From Betaproteobacteria bacterium TMED82 (GTDB lineage: Bacteria; Pseudomonadota; Gammaproteobacteria; Burkholderiales; Burkholderiaceae_A): a stretch of 64,000 nucleotides of DNA. The stretch covers positions 129,844 to 193,843 of the forward strand of contig NHEJ01000002.1 of NCBI GenBank assembly GCA_002170395.1, written 5' to 3'. Numbering within the stretch: position 1 is the first letter of the stretch; the number at the start of each line of letters is the position of its first letter. The notes beneath the pieces were generated by a model. It made no database searches. It saw only the letters and a list, made by a program, of their open reading frames with translations, and was not told the DNA's origin. Both the position numbers and the translations under genes were made by a program. This document shows positions 55,795 to 64,000 of the stretch, in pieces.

Positions 55795-57081
55795 ATGCTG
55801 ATTAAAGAACTGATTACTCAAGTTGCAAGATTATTTCTAGCACTCGTTCTTGGAAACTTAATCGGCCTTGCAACTTTTGCTTTTTACTCTACAGTCTTTT
55901 TCGCATTGAATACCTGGAAACTTGAAGTTCCGGGAGACTTCGTTAATCTGTCCGATGTTAGTTATAGCCCAGTTTTAGCGGTTTTCATGTTCGGCGGTAG
56001 TATAATTGCGGGTTTTATCTTTAATCTACTTGAAGGTCCAAGATCTCATGGTCCGGCTGACTTAATGGTTTGTATCCAAAAAGGTGAGTTGCCAAATTTA
56101 AAAGGAGGATTCATTACATCACTTTTAACCATAATTAGTGTTTCTAGTGGGTCCTCCGTGGGTATGTTTGGTCCAATTATTCATTATGGTGGTTGCATTG
56201 CAGCATGCCTTGAAAAGATATTCAAATTATTATCAAGAGGAGTAGTGTTAGCTGCAGGAGGAGCAGCAGGTATTGCTGCACTTTTTTCAGCTCCTATAGC
56301 GGCCAGTATTTTTGCTCATGAAATGTTGTTACGAAGATTTAGAGCAAATGAGTCTCTTCCAGTAGTGATGGCTGCTCTTGGTGGATATTTTGCTGCGGTA
56401 ATGTTATTAGGCGAAGATCGCAGATTTCTATCAATAATTGGTGACCCACCACCTCTTGAGCCTTTATCACTATTTTATGCAATTCTTGTAGGTATCCTGA
56501 GTGGTCTTTTGTCAAGCTTATACGTTTTTTTGATCGGCTCAGGCCCTAAATGGGTAAAAAAAACAAAAATATCACCAATTTTTCGCCCAATAATTCCAGC
56601 TACGATTTTATATGCAATCTCTCCTTTTTTTCCGCACCTAATAGGGCCAGGCATGCCAGCAGTAAATATGGCTTTAGCAGGCGAAATCACTTTACTGCTT
56701 TTAATAGTTTTAGCTTTCCTCAAAATTGCCGCTACGGCAATGTGTAGATCATTTGGTTTCCATGGAGGAATTCTCTTGCCTGCTTGTTTTTTTGGAGCCA
56801 TGCTTGGTAGTACTTTTGATATTTTAGTAGGAGATGGTAATCACCTATATGCAATTTTGGGTGCGGCGGCATGTACAGGTTCAGCGATTGGAGCTCCTAT
56901 TGCAGCTGTTGTTATTTTATTCGAGATGAGTGGGGACTATCGCTTTATAATCTTAGCCTTAGTAAGTGTCTCATTATCATGCCAAATAAGCCGGACATTA
57001 GTCGGAAGGTCGACTTGGGATTATGGTCTAAAAATGAGAGGGATCAGTCTCGAGGAAGATACAAAACAATATAAATCTTAA
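55795..57081 (+). CDS. CLC-type chloride channel/transporter without the gating glutamate
   Basis: The membrane protein has CLC elements: GPRSHGPADLM in the place of the GSGIP filter, GSSVGMFGPIIHYGG for GREGP, FHGGILLPACFFGAMLG for GG-x-F-x-P, and GAPIAAVVILFEMSGDY for the last helices. The external gating glutamate (GREGP) is phenylalanine here. There are no CBS domains. The track starts 33 codons upstream in a basic stretch; I prefer this ATG (MLIKELITQVARLF), but the earlier one, which would overlap the PNPOx-like start, is possible. Confidence 0.85.
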   Translation: MLIKELITQVARLFLALVLGNLIGLATFAFYSTVFFALNTWKLEVPGDFVNLSDVSYSPVLAVFMFGGSIIAGFIFNLLEGPRSHGPADLMVCIQKGELPNLKGGFITSLLTIISVSSGSSVGMFGPIIHYGGCIAACLEKIFKLLSRGVVLAAGGAAGIAALFSAPIAASIFAHEMLLRRFRANESLPVVMAALGGYFAAVMLLGEDRRFLSIIGDPPPLEPLSLFYAILVGILSGLLSSLYVFLIGSGPKWVKKTKISPIFRPIIPATILYAISPFFPHLIGPGMPAVNMALAGEITLLLLIVLAFLKIAATAMCRSFGFHGGILLPACFFGAMLGSTFDILVGDGNHLYAILGAAACTGSAIGAPIAAVVILFEMSGDYRFIILALVSVSLSCQISRTLVGRSTWDYGLKMRGISLEEDTKQYKS

Positions 57082-57345
57082 CCAGATTTTTAGCCGCCCC
57101 TCTTCTCTGCAATTAGTATCTAAAAAATTATTGATTACATTAGAGGGACAAAAAGGCAGCGAAACTGGAACAAATCTTCCTGAACGAATAGGTCCAGGTG
57201 GGCTAGATCAGTCAAGCTCTGGGATCATCTAACAATGAGATGTTCACGCCAACAAGACGATTTTCATGCCCAATATTGTAAGCATTGGTTCAAAAAATTA
57301 TGCCCATTCCCGCTGCTTTGACTATGTTAGCAACAACTGACGAAA

Positions 57346-58284
57346 TTAAATAGTAGAATCTGCTTGAATCGCAAATTTTGAACTTTCAACCACGATACTA
57401 ATGTATGCAGCTGATAGTAATGGAACGTCAATTTGCTTTTTTTTTGCTTTCTTTAGTAAATCTCCTAGAATTTGCTCATGCTCAGTCCTATTGCCATTTT
57501 TTAGGTCCCTTAGCATTGAAGAGGTAAAATCGGAGCCGGGTTTCATTAATATGCTCAGACTTGTTTTTTGGGGTCTTGCTTCAACGTCAAATCCTTCAGC
57601 GTTCGCAACATTTATGCACTCATCATATATTCTTTTCATTAAATCGCAACCTAATGATGTCTCCGTTATTGCCCCTACAGTGTTTCGAAACAAAATTGTT
57701 GAACCAGCTAAAGCGGCTAAAAATGTCCATTTGTCCCACATAGACTGCATGATATCTGAAGACTTTATAACTTTAAATGTAGAGGTTTTACAGAGTTTCG
57801 TAAATCTCTCGACCACTGATTCTGTATGAGAAGAAAGGGCGCCAATAGTCAAAATTTCTATCGGGTTTAATTGCTTAACTTTTCCTTCCTGAGTTAATAC
57901 TGTCGCCACATGGGCAGCCCCACCTAGAAGTCTATGCTTACCAAAGACTTTCGCTATCATCTGTAGATGTGCTAGACCGTTGAGTAAAGGTAAAATTGGC
58001 GGTTCATTTTTTACGCTATTAGAAATTGCATCAAACGCATTAACTAAGTCATAAGACTTACATGTCAAAATAATAAGGTCAAAGTTTTGGCCATCATCGT
58101 GTTCTGTAATCAGTTTCGGCGCAATCATTACATTGCCGCTGGGGCTCAGCACAGACAAACCATGCTTTTTTAACTGACAAGCACGAGAAACCCTCACGAA
58201 AAAAGTTACATCAAGACCAGCTTGAACCATTCGGGTGCCAAAATATCCACCAACAGCACCAGCTCCAAAAACAAGTAATTTCAT
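57346..58284 (-). CDS. Ketopantoate reductase (ApbA/PanE) family protein
   Basis: The 312-residue protein begins LLVFGAGAVGGYFGTRMVQAG, the NADPH Rossmann motif, and has DLIILTCKSYD, LLNGLAHL and KWTFLAALAGSTILF, typical of PanE-type 2-dehydropantoate 2-reductases. Many family members act on other oxoacids, so the vitamin B5 role is uncertain; no other pan gene is here. An intrinsic terminator lies just upstream. Confidence 0.85.
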   Translation of the reverse strand: MKLLVFGAGAVGGYFGTRMVQAGLDVTFFVRVSRACQLKKHGLSVLSPSGNVMIAPKLITEHDDGQNFDLIILTCKSYDLVNAFDAISNSVKNEPPILPLLNGLAHLQMIAKVFGKHRLLGGAAHVATVLTQEGKVKQLNPIEILTIGALSSHTESVVERFTKLCKTSTFKVIKSSDIMQSMWDKWTFLAALAGSTILFRNTVGAITETSLGCDLMKRIYDECINVANAEGFDVEARPQKTSLSILMKPGSDFTSSMLRDLKNGNRTEHEQILGDLLKKAKKKQIDVPLLSAAYISIVVESSKFAIQADSTI

Positions 58285-58301
58285 ACTACAACAATAACAG
58301 C

Positions 58302-58337
58302 AAAAAAAACCCCAGGCTAGATTGACTAGTCTGGGGT
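58302..58337 (-). terminator. Intrinsic terminator upstream of the PanE-like gene
   Basis: On the minus strand a stem of ACCCCAG and CTAG segments pairs around a five-base loop, 12 pairs with one G-T, and is followed by eight Ts. It would end a transcript coming from the photolyase-like gene or a short RNA, before the PanE-like gene starts 18 bases later. Confidence 0.75.
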
Positions 58338-58340
58338 AAA

Positions 58341-58360
58341 TTCACCAAAAAAATGGTGAA
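58341..58360 (-). other. Second hairpin beside the terminator
   Basis: TTCACCA and TGGTGAA pair perfectly around a six-base loop, three bases before the terminator stem on the minus strand. Together they give the fold of a short structured 3' end. No coding frame covers it. Confidence 0.6.
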
Positions 58361-58604
58361 GGAGACATTCTATAGTATGCGACTTAATTTGATGCATCGC
58401 CATAAAATTTTGTTAAAACCCTAAAAAAAAAGTTCCAAGCCTATTGCTACGTAAAATGTATTAAATTTCATTAAAAAACATTATAATAATATTAAATAAG
58501 GTTAACATACTTCATCTTTAATCTTTTACCGGGGAATGCAAGTCAGCTTCAGTTCTAACATTAAAAATTTTCAGTTAATCTACCTCGGTTCTAATAGATT
58601 TAGC
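58361..58604. other. Intergenic stretch with no gene seen
   Basis: The AT-rich sequence between the photolyase-like stop and the hairpins holds no frame with a credible start. A minus-strand TACTAT lies just upstream of the hairpins, without a good -35. Confidence 0.45.
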
Positions 58605-60104
58605 CTAAGGTATTAAATATGTATTCTTTTCTAAAAAGTGTTCTGCGGCTGCATAGATGATTGTTTTTCGTTCAGCCTTTAAATTTTTCAACGCTCGAAT
58701 CATAATCGACAACCTTGGATTCCCCTTAAAAAAATCTTGGTTATTTTCAATAAATTTCCAATAAAGCCCATCGATGACGTCGCACCAATCCCCTTTTTTA
58801 TAATCACTCATTTTAAGAATATAATTGGAGCCACAAACATAAGGTTTAGTAGCCATGAGTCCCCCATCGGCGAATGTGGCCATCCCAAAAACGTTTGGAG
58901 TCATAACCCAATCCGATGAATCGACGTACATTTCCATAAACCATTTGTAAATTTCTTTAGGATTAATACCACTAAGATTCATGGTGTTACCAATCACCAT
59001 CAATCTATTAATGTGATGCGTATAGCCATATTTTATTGAGAATTTTATAGCGTCATCCAAGGGTGCAATACCAGTATTTCCTGTATACCAACTATCTTTC
59101 AAAAACCTATAGTTTTTGAAAAAATTTCCTCTCTGCTGCTCTACACCTCTTTCTTGATACACACCTCTAATAAATTCCCTCCAACCAATTATTTGTCTTA
59201 AGAAGCCCTCTAATGAATTCAGTGGGATGGTTGCTTCTAATCCCTCTAATTCATCTATCACCTCTCGCGGAGTCAATAGCCCAATATTCAACAAAGGACT
59301 TATAGCCGAATGAAATATAAAATTATTGTTGTTACTGATAGCATCTTCATAATCTCCAAAATTTACTAGTTTTTCTTTCAAAAATAACTTGAGCCATTTT
59401 TTTGATCCTTCTCTAGTAACCGGAGTCCACCTGTTTTCAACATCGCCAGGGTGATCCTTAAATTCAGTCTTGATAAAAGTTTTTAATTCACGTTCATATT
59501 TTGACTTATCTGGCTTTGGAAGCTCTGGCACTTTTACATTTTTTGGCAGTTTCTTCCTATTTAGCTCATCAAAAGACCACTTTCCGCCAACAGGTTTACC
59601 ATCCTGTAGTAATAAGTTGAACTTTTTCCGCTGCATTTTATAATAAGAACCCATCAGCAAAAAAGTTTTATCTTTGGAAAATGTTTTGTAATCACTTCTC
59701 GTGGACAAAAACATCGGGGAAGGAAGAAACCGCAAGCTGAAACTTTTTTTTGTAGCAAACTCTAAAATTCTTTGCTCAAAGAACTTATCCTCTATTTCGT
59801 AGAAAATTAATTCAGTTGTTGCAGTTTCTTTAATAGCATCTTGAAGCTTCTGCTCGTATTTTCTCTTAAAGGATGCAAGATTGGTTCCTTCGTAAATAAC
59901 TTTATAATTCAATTTTTCTAATTCATCTCTGTACTCCCGCATAGCCAATAAAAACATCAATATTTTTTGTTTATGATGCTTAAAATAAGTGCAAAGCTCA
60001 TAGTCTTCAGCCATAAAAACCCAGTCAAACTGAATATTATTTAAGTAGTCTGGATTAAAAAGCTGGTTACCAAGAATAACTAGTAATTTCTTATTCATAA
60101 GCAA
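58605..60104 (-). CDS. Photolyase/cryptochrome-related protein (COG3046) lacking the usual Fe-S cysteines
   Basis: The 499-residue protein is a member of the (6-4)-photolyase-like COG3046 group: KLLVILGNQLF, FYEIEDKFFEQRI, RQIIGWREFIRGVY, HHINRLMVIGNTMNL, DWVMTPNVFGMATFADGG. Known group members follow with a C-x2-C plus later cysteine segment that holds a [4Fe-4S] cluster; here it reads KMSDYKKGDWCDVIDGLYW, shortened and with one cysteine. FAD binding seems intact. It is probably light-driven DNA repair or sensing. An alternative start is M3 (NKKLLV after it). Confidence 0.85.
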   Translation of the reverse strand: MLMNKKLLVILGNQLFNPDYLNNIQFDWVFMAEDYELCTYFKHHKQKILMFLLAMREYRDELEKLNYKVIYEGTNLASFKRKYEQKLQDAIKETATTELIFYEIEDKFFEQRILEFATKKSFSLRFLPSPMFLSTRSDYKTFSKDKTFLLMGSYYKMQRKKFNLLLQDGKPVGGKWSFDELNRKKLPKNVKVPELPKPDKSKYERELKTFIKTEFKDHPGDVENRWTPVTREGSKKWLKLFLKEKLVNFGDYEDAISNNNNFIFHSAISPLLNIGLLTPREVIDELEGLEATIPLNSLEGFLRQIIGWREFIRGVYQERGVEQQRGNFFKNYRFLKDSWYTGNTGIAPLDDAIKFSIKYGYTHHINRLMVIGNTMNLSGINPKEIYKWFMEMYVDSSDWVMTPNVFGMATFADGGLMATKPYVCGSNYILKMSDYKKGDWCDVIDGLYWKFIENNQDFFKGNPRLSIMIRALKNLKAERKTIIYAAAEHFLEKNTYLIP

Positions 60105-60205
60105 ACAAGAACGTTTTTATATGCAGATGGGAACGCAAACATGATGGAAGCCCTTGTTCTTAATCAATTGCAATGATGCGAAAAAATGCCTGACAGATAA
60201 AATAG

Positions 60206-60406
60206 TTAAAGAAGACCTCTCGCACAAAGCTCCATAACAATCTTTTTTTCCTCAGACTCTGGCCTTACCTCCTTAAGCCTACGAGACCTATCTGCCCAAT
60301 CAGCCATACCAGAAAGAACACACTTTTCCATTTGCGTAGGATCAGATTTGGTAGCACAGGCCTCCAAAGCAAGGAGAAAAACACCAACTAGAAAAATTTT
60401 TTTCAT
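60206..60406 (-). CDS. Small putative lipoprotein
   Basis: The 66-residue protein starts MKKIFLVGVFLLALEACATKSDP, a signal with the lipobox-like LEAC, and then a charged mature part with two more cysteines (EKCVLSG and ELCARG). The track starts at a TTG four codons upstream. It follows FKBP by 25 bases and is probably cotranscribed. No family is recognised. Confidence 0.6.
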   Translation of the reverse strand: MKKIFLVGVFLLALEACATKSDPTQMEKCVLSGMADWADRSRRLKEVRPESEEKKIVMELCARGLL

Positions 60407-60430
60407 TTTTTTAGCCAATCTTAAATGCTA

Positions 60431-60880
60431 TTATTTAACTGTCAAAAGTTCAACATCAAATATCAAGGCAGCATTTGGAGGTATGACGCCTCCAGCACCT
60501 CTTGAGCCATATCCCATTTCAGGTGGGATTAATAGAGTTCTATAGCCACCTTCTTTCATTCCTTCAACTCCTAAATCCCAACCCTTTATAACCATTCCTC
60601 TTCCTAAACCAAATTGGAATGGACGCCCTCTATCCTTCGAGCTATCAAATTTTTTTCCCCTGCCCTTCTTAGTCTTTGGGTCATATAGCCAACCAGTGTA
60701 GTGCACGGAAACTGTTTTACCTTTAACAGCAGTCGCACCCGCGCCGACAATCTTATCGATTTGGTGTAACTTATCAAGGGGAAGCGCAGGCAAGCTATCT
60801 GCATAGGAAAAACTAATCAAAAAGCTAAGCGCGAAGAGATAGAAAATGCAGTTTCTGACTTTAATAATTAAGCTACGCAT
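60431..60880 (-). CDS. Secreted FKBP-type peptidyl-prolyl isomerase
   Basis: The protein has a signal peptide ([16 protein letters not shown]) and one FKBP domain: [60 protein letters not shown] split over its core, ending [15 protein letters not shown]. It speeds proline isomerisation, presumably in the periplasm. The track starts 36 codons upstream; the ATG here has AGAGGA nine bases before it and gives a proper signal peptide. The length is 149 residues. Confidence 0.9.
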   Translation of the reverse strand: MRSLIIKVRNCIFYLFALSFLISFSYADSLPALPLDKLHQIDKIVGAGATAVKGKTVSVHYTGWLYDPKTKKGRGKKFDSSKDRGRPFQFGLGRGMVIKGWDLGVEGMKEGGYRTLLIPPEMGYGSRGAGGVIPPNAALIFDVELLTVK

Positions 60881-60955
60881 CACAAAAAATCCTCTGATGT
60901 AAACTTTATAATATAGCTCAATTAATTTGACGAAGGAAAGCCTTTTTAAAAAATG

Positions 60956-60981
60956 AAAAAAGGAGGGAGCCCTCCTTTTTT
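60956..60981 (-). terminator. Intrinsic terminator of the phasin gene
   Basis: An 11-bp stem of AAAAAAGGAGG and CCTCCTTTTTT closes a four-base loop, twelve bases after the phasin stop. The minus-strand reading ends in a T run. The near-symmetry lets it work in either direction, and it separates the phasin from FKBP. Confidence 0.85.
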
Positions 60982-60992
60982 CCAACAAGGGA

Positions 60993-61559
60993 TTAAGCAG
61001 CTTTCTTAGCTTTTCCTTTTGAAACAGGACTTACGGCCGCTTGACCTGCTTTTGTCGCAGCCTCAACATTACTGTCTACAATCTCTAAAACTTGCTTGGC
61101 CGCCTTAGTCATCGATTCATAAGTTGAAGTTGATGCGGCGATAGATGACTTAGTCATTGCTACTACACCCTCGCTACCGGCAGGAGCACTCTTGGAAAAC
61201 TCAGAAACCTTTTCTGAAACAGTCTTACCGACTTCCTCTGTCTCAGCTTCGATAAAGCTAGCCGCCGCTTTTACAAAGCCGGAATTTATTTTATAAATTT
61301 CCTTGTAATAAGTTGCGACTTTTGCCGACATTGGCTCGGCCATAGCCTGCCAAAAAGATACTGTCTCCGGTATATCCTTCAACTCTAAGCCCTCAGAAGC
61401 CTTTTCAGACGCCTCTTTCATAGATGATTTTAGATATTTGATGTTCAGGTCGTTCAACTTTTCAAAATTTTCAAAGGCCATAGAAGAAAATTCTGAATAC
61501 GCGCCTGCACCTTTTTTGAACAAATCTGTGTAATGTTCGTTAGATGAGAATGCTGACAT
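60993..61559 (-). CDS. Phasin family protein (polyhydroxyalkanoate granule)
   Basis: Phasins coat PHA granules. The 188-residue protein has [24 protein letters not shown], the phasin_2-type start, a helical middle, and an alanine/lysine-rich tail ([13 protein letters not shown]). GGAGAC lies four bases before the ATG used; the track starts four codons earlier. A strong promoter with twin operators lies upstream and a strong terminator behind, as for an abundant, regulated protein. No PHA synthase is in the window. Confidence 0.88.
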   Translation of the reverse strand: MSAFSSNEHYTDLFKKGAGAYSEFSSMAFENFEKLNDLNIKYLKSSMKEASEKASEGLELKDIPETVSFWQAMAEPMSAKVATYYKEIYKINSGFVKAAASFIEAETEEVGKTVSEKVSEFSKSAPAGSEGVVAMTKSSIAASTSTYESMTKAAKQVLEIVDSNVEAATKAGQAAVSPVSKGKAKKAA

Positions 61560-61589
61560 GATTGTCTCCAAATAAGTAAGTTAAAAATT

Positions 61590-61636
61590 GTTGCGATGCA
61601 CAAAACTATATTAATGTTGCGATGCACAAAAGTCAA
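61590..61636 (-). promoter_or_regulatory. Phasin promoter with two direct-repeat operators
   Basis: On the minus strand TTGACT (61631-61636) and TAATAT (61608-61613) are separated by exactly 17 bases. The 16-base sequence TTTTGTGCATCGCAAC occurs twice, at 61616-61631 inside the spacer and at 61590-61605 just after the -10, 26 bases apart. A protein bound to both would block RNA polymerase. PhaR, the PHA-responsive repressor, is the likely binder by analogy with other phasin promoters. Confidence 0.8.
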
Positions 61637-61656
61637 CACATTTCTCAATTTTTTTT

Positions 61657-62340
61657 CTACTCATCACTCTTTTTTTTTATTTCAAAAATGATCTCATTTC
61701 TTCTTAGCCATGGGAGGGTGAATGGATCATTGTATCTGGAAATCTGTTGGGGGCCAGCAGACTGATAGCCCAAAGAATCTAACCATTTCAGTAATTTACT
61801 CGTCTTTTCATCAATAGTGCGTTGGGTAGTCCAGCCACTAAAACTTATTATGCCGGCAAGATGCTCAGGTATCTTTTTTATTAATATTCTGCTATCGTTG
61901 GGCTCGGGCAAATCGGTGACTGAGTAATTTCTGGGCATAACAAAGTGAAGAAGCCAATTTTCTCCAACTGGGGATACGGTTACTGGAGCAGTCATCTGAA
62001 TTTTCTCACTTCGCCCCTCTAAGTTCTTGTTACCGCCAAAAATATAGCTTGCAACTCTTCGAAAGCCACCGCGACTAGCAGAGTCAAACGAACCCTCGAG
62101 ACTCGTTTCAGCAATTATATAATCTTCGTATAACCTAATCTCAAAAGGTTTCTCAGAAGTAATAAGCTGGTACTTCGGCTCCTCTATTGCCACGGAATCC
62201 GACCCAAAAGCCAAAAGAAGAAAACAAAAACAAGTTCTCGCAACTTCGCTAAAAAGAGACGCTGTCTCACTTTTTTTTTCATAAATACCCATTATTTCCA
62301 TTTCTATATTAACTACATTCAACCGCTTAATTTGGGACAT
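61657..62340 (-). CDS. SOUL-family heme-binding protein
   Basis: The 227-residue protein has the SOUL/HBP fold signatures EEPKYQLITSEKPFEIRLYEDYIIAET, GFRRVASYIFGGN, KIQMTAPVTV and the C-terminal PWLRRNEIIFEI. A hydrophobic stretch (CFCFLLLAFGSDSVA) suggests export. Members bind heme or porphyrins. The start could be the ATG at M17 (GIYEKKSE), which would fit a shorter signal peptide. It lies upstream of the phasin promoter. Confidence 0.87.
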   Translation of the reverse strand: MSQIKRLNVVNIEMEIMGIYEKKSETASLFSEVARTCFCFLLLAFGSDSVAIEEPKYQLITSEKPFEIRLYEDYIIAETSLEGSFDSASRGGFRRVASYIFGGNKNLEGRSEKIQMTAPVTVSPVGENWLLHFVMPRNYSVTDLPEPNDSRILIKKIPEHLAGIISFSGWTTQRTIDEKTSKLLKWLDSLGYQSAGPQQISRYNDPFTLPWLRRNEIIFEIKKKSDE

Positions 62341-62444
62341 TTTTACTCGTTAAAATGTTCCTTCATAATTTTATTTGATATCTTCAATTAAAATGTGCCC
62401 TCCGCCATAAAACTTAATTATGTTCAAGAATACAATCTTACAAA

Positions 62445-63023
62445 CTATTTTTGTAAAAAGTTTTTTAAATCATCCGCAGTATCAATATCAATTTTAGCAT
62501 TTTGTATCCAAACCCCAATAACAGGATTTTCTCCACTATTCAGTAAACTCTTTGCTCCATTGCCAGCATCTAATTGTTCCAAAACATCAAAGTAAGATTT
62601 CGGAAAAAGAGCTGGAACCCCGAAACTCGCGCCATAATCAGTTGCGACTATGTGTTGTTTATCATAGGCAGCAATTAGCTGTAAAAAATTATTGGTTTGC
62701 AATCCAACCTGATCAGCCAAAGTAACTAACACAGCATCATAATCAGCTTCCTCTCTGACGAATTTTACTCCAATCGAAATAGAAGAACCTAATCCTTTTT
62801 TCCACTCAATATTTTCAACTGACTTTGCCAATTTGGTAACTAAAGGAAAAATCTCACTTCTGTAAGCCCCTAAAACCACAACAATGTCATCTTTAAAGAT
62901 TGATCTCAATTCTTTGATAACTTTAATTAGCATAGGTTGGCCATCGATTAGAGCAAGCTGTTTTTTCCCTCCGAATCTTTTTCCACTACCTGCAGCCAAA
63001 ACCAAACATGCAATTTTTTTCAT
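62445..63023 (-). CDS. MobA/MocA-like nucleotidyltransferase
   Basis: The 192-residue protein has ACLVLAAGSGKRFGGKKQLALIDGQPMLI, the MobA-type nucleotide-binding start, and LVTLADQVGLQTNNF for the metal site. MocA-like enzymes attach CMP or GMP to the molybdenum cofactor for xanthine-dehydrogenase-type enzymes. It follows an XdhC gene after 26 bases, which supports that role. No molybdenum hydroxylase gene is in the window. Confidence 0.87.
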   Translation of the reverse strand: MKKIACLVLAAGSGKRFGGKKQLALIDGQPMLIKVIKELRSIFKDDIVVVLGAYRSEIFPLVTKLAKSVENIEWKKGLGSSISIGVKFVREEADYDAVLVTLADQVGLQTNNFLQLIAAYDKQHIVATDYGASFGVPALFPKSYFDVLEQLDAGNGAKSLLNSGENPVIGVWIQNAKIDIDTADDLKNFLQK

Positions 63024-63049
63024 TTGGTTATTTTACAAAGATCTTATAT

Positions 63050-64000
63050 TTATCCAAACAGTGCACTGTGACATTCAGCAACTATTGATAAAGCAATACT
63101 CTCGGGCAACTGCCCTCCTATATCAAATCCCGCTGGCGACGCAACAGGATGTTGAAGCTCATTTTCAGATAACTTAGCTAAATTTAATACTTCTTTAAAA
63201 CGGTGCTTCGGGCCCAATAGAGCGACGTATTTCAAGCTATAGGACTGAATTTTACACAAATAATCAGCATCAATTTTAAGACTGTGAGACATAATAACCA
63301 CAGCATCGAGCCTATTTTTGAGTATATGTTTATCAAAATTTTCATTCGGCTTGCGAAAAATAAAATCTGCAAGTGGGAAGTGTTCTTTTCTGGCATTCGC
63401 AATTCTTGGATCTATAATCGTGATGAGCCATCCCAACTCTTTGCATATATTTACAACTGGCCTAACGTCTACTCCACCTCCTACGATTAGCAAATGAGGG
63501 TCTGGATTAACTGTAGATACTAACCAATCTCCATCAGGTCTACTCTCTACGTATGCTGTAGGGTCGATATTTTCTTTAGTAAATTTAAAGTAAGACTCTC
63601 TGCCATTAATTTTCTGATGATAAACACCGCATTGTCTATTATTTAAAGCTGTCAGTATTGCGTTCAAATCCAAATCATTATCTAGAGTAACCAACTGCAG
63701 CATGATGTAAACTTTGCCACCACAACCAAGTCCAAATTGAAAAGCAATATCGTCTTCATCATTGCTATCATATATAAGGCAAATTGTTTCAGCTGAATCC
63801 ATTACTTTTCTTGAATTCAAAACTATATCGCTCTCAAGACAACCTCCGCTCAATAAACCAAAGTGCTGCCCAAAACCATTTATGAGCATATGAGCGCCCG
63901 CTTTCCTATATGCCGAGCCTTCAGTTTTATACACAGTACCTAAAACCCAATCAATATCATTCTTGGCTTTGCACCAAATAGTCAAGAGGCTGCTTAAGGA
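63050..64000 (-). CDS. XdhC-family protein (5' end outside the window)
   Basis: XdhC proteins bind molybdenum cofactor and help insert it in its sulfurated form into xanthine dehydrogenase-like enzymes. The frame has VLGTVYKTEGSAYRKAGAHMLI and GLLSGGCLESDIV, then the XdhC_C Rossmann region (HLLIVGGGVDVRPVVNICKELGWLITIIDPR) and PVASPAGFDIGGQLPESIALSIVAE. The frame stays open past the track's TTG to the window edge (SLSSLLTIW), so the real start is further upstream. It precedes the MocA-like gene. Confidence 0.9.
   Translation of the reverse strand, partial: SLSSLLTIWCKAKNDIDWVLGTVYKTEGSAYRKAGAHMLINGFGQHFGLLSGGCLESDIVLNSRKVMDSAETICLIYDSNDEDDIAFQFGLGCGGKVYIMLQLVTLDNDLDLNAILTALNNRQCGVYHQKINGRESYFKFTKENIDPTAYVESRPDGDWLVSTVNPDPHLLIVGGGVDVRPVVNICKELGWLITIIDPRIANARKEHFPLADFIFRKPNENFDKHILKNRLDAVVIMSHSLKIDADYLCKIQSYSLKYVALLGPKHRFKEVLNLAKLSENELQHPVASPAGFDIGGQLPESIALSIVAECHSALFG

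Noticed and set aside
1-64000. CRISPR arrays, insertion sequences, prophage, integron or toxin-antitoxin genes
   Set aside because: I looked for regularly spaced repeats, terminal inverted repeats, transposase or integrase motifs and found none; both tRNA genes lack flanking integrase-like genes or repeated tRNA ends.

Overview
The window is AT-rich, gene-dense chromosomal DNA from a proteobacterium. I see no transposase, phage gene, plasmid gene or CRISPR array. Several gene neighbourhoods are of the kind I associate with Betaproteobacteria: uvrB next to a low-molecular-weight phosphatase-like gene and then iscR-iscS-iscU-iscA-hscB-hscA-fdx; a single lolC/E-type gene with lolD, tatD and a DUF2062 gene; an RpfE-like gene; and lysS-prfB beside an L,D-transpeptidase. 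A phasin with a promoter suited to a repressor suggests polyhydroxyalkanoate storage. Low G+C, short intergenic gaps and an nhaD antiporter fit a free-living, probably marine, partly streamlined lineage. The taxonomic placement is inference from gene order and was not tested.

Layout. 1-8.3 kb: a HAD protein, tRNA-Ser(GGA), acetyl-CoA synthetase, class I fumarase, a GlcG/HbpS-like protein, an iron-binding protein, an alpha/beta hydrolase, TatD and DUF2062. 8.3-17.5 kb: LolD/LolC, an RpfE-like protein, LysS, peptide release factor 2 (with its programmed +1 frameshift, so the ORF track truncates it), an L,D-transpeptidase, 5-formyl-THF cyclo-ligase, and two proteins ending in the same NTF2/SnoaL-like domain. 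17.4-26.9 kb: the complete ISC iron-sulfur assembly operon, a phosphatase homologue that has lost its catalytic cysteine, UvrB and an aromatic aminotransferase. 27-33 kb: SspA, methylmalonate-semialdehyde dehydrogenase, an aldehyde dehydrogenase with its DUF779 partner, and a 2-oxoglutarate oxygenase. 33.3-45.8 kb: a coiled-coil protein with an exact 36-residue period, translationally coupled to a GAF-GAF-PAS adenylate cyclase; tRNA-Asn; a large nuclease-helicase; an M32 carboxypeptidase; a ZIP-like transporter interrupted by a cyclic-nucleotide domain; NhaD and small proteins. 46.7-49 kb: an HTH protein, a bactofilin, an orphan ParA-type ATPase and a secreted protein. 49-54.6 kb: a membrane-anchored FMN glutamate-synthase-like protein, an acetolactate-synthase-like enzyme, an aldehyde dehydrogenase and an SDR. 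55-64 kb: a PNPOx-like protein, a CLC protein without the gating glutamate, a ketopantoate reductase-like protein, a photolyase-like protein without the usual Fe-S cysteines, a small lipoprotein, FKBP, phasin, a SOUL protein, and a MocA/XdhC pair cut by the window end.

The parts that look least described are the coiled-coil/cyclase pair together with a nearby cyclic-nucleotide-domain ZIP transporter, the bactofilin-ParA cluster, and the FMN-glutamate-synthase/ThDP-enzyme/aldehyde-dehydrogenase operon.
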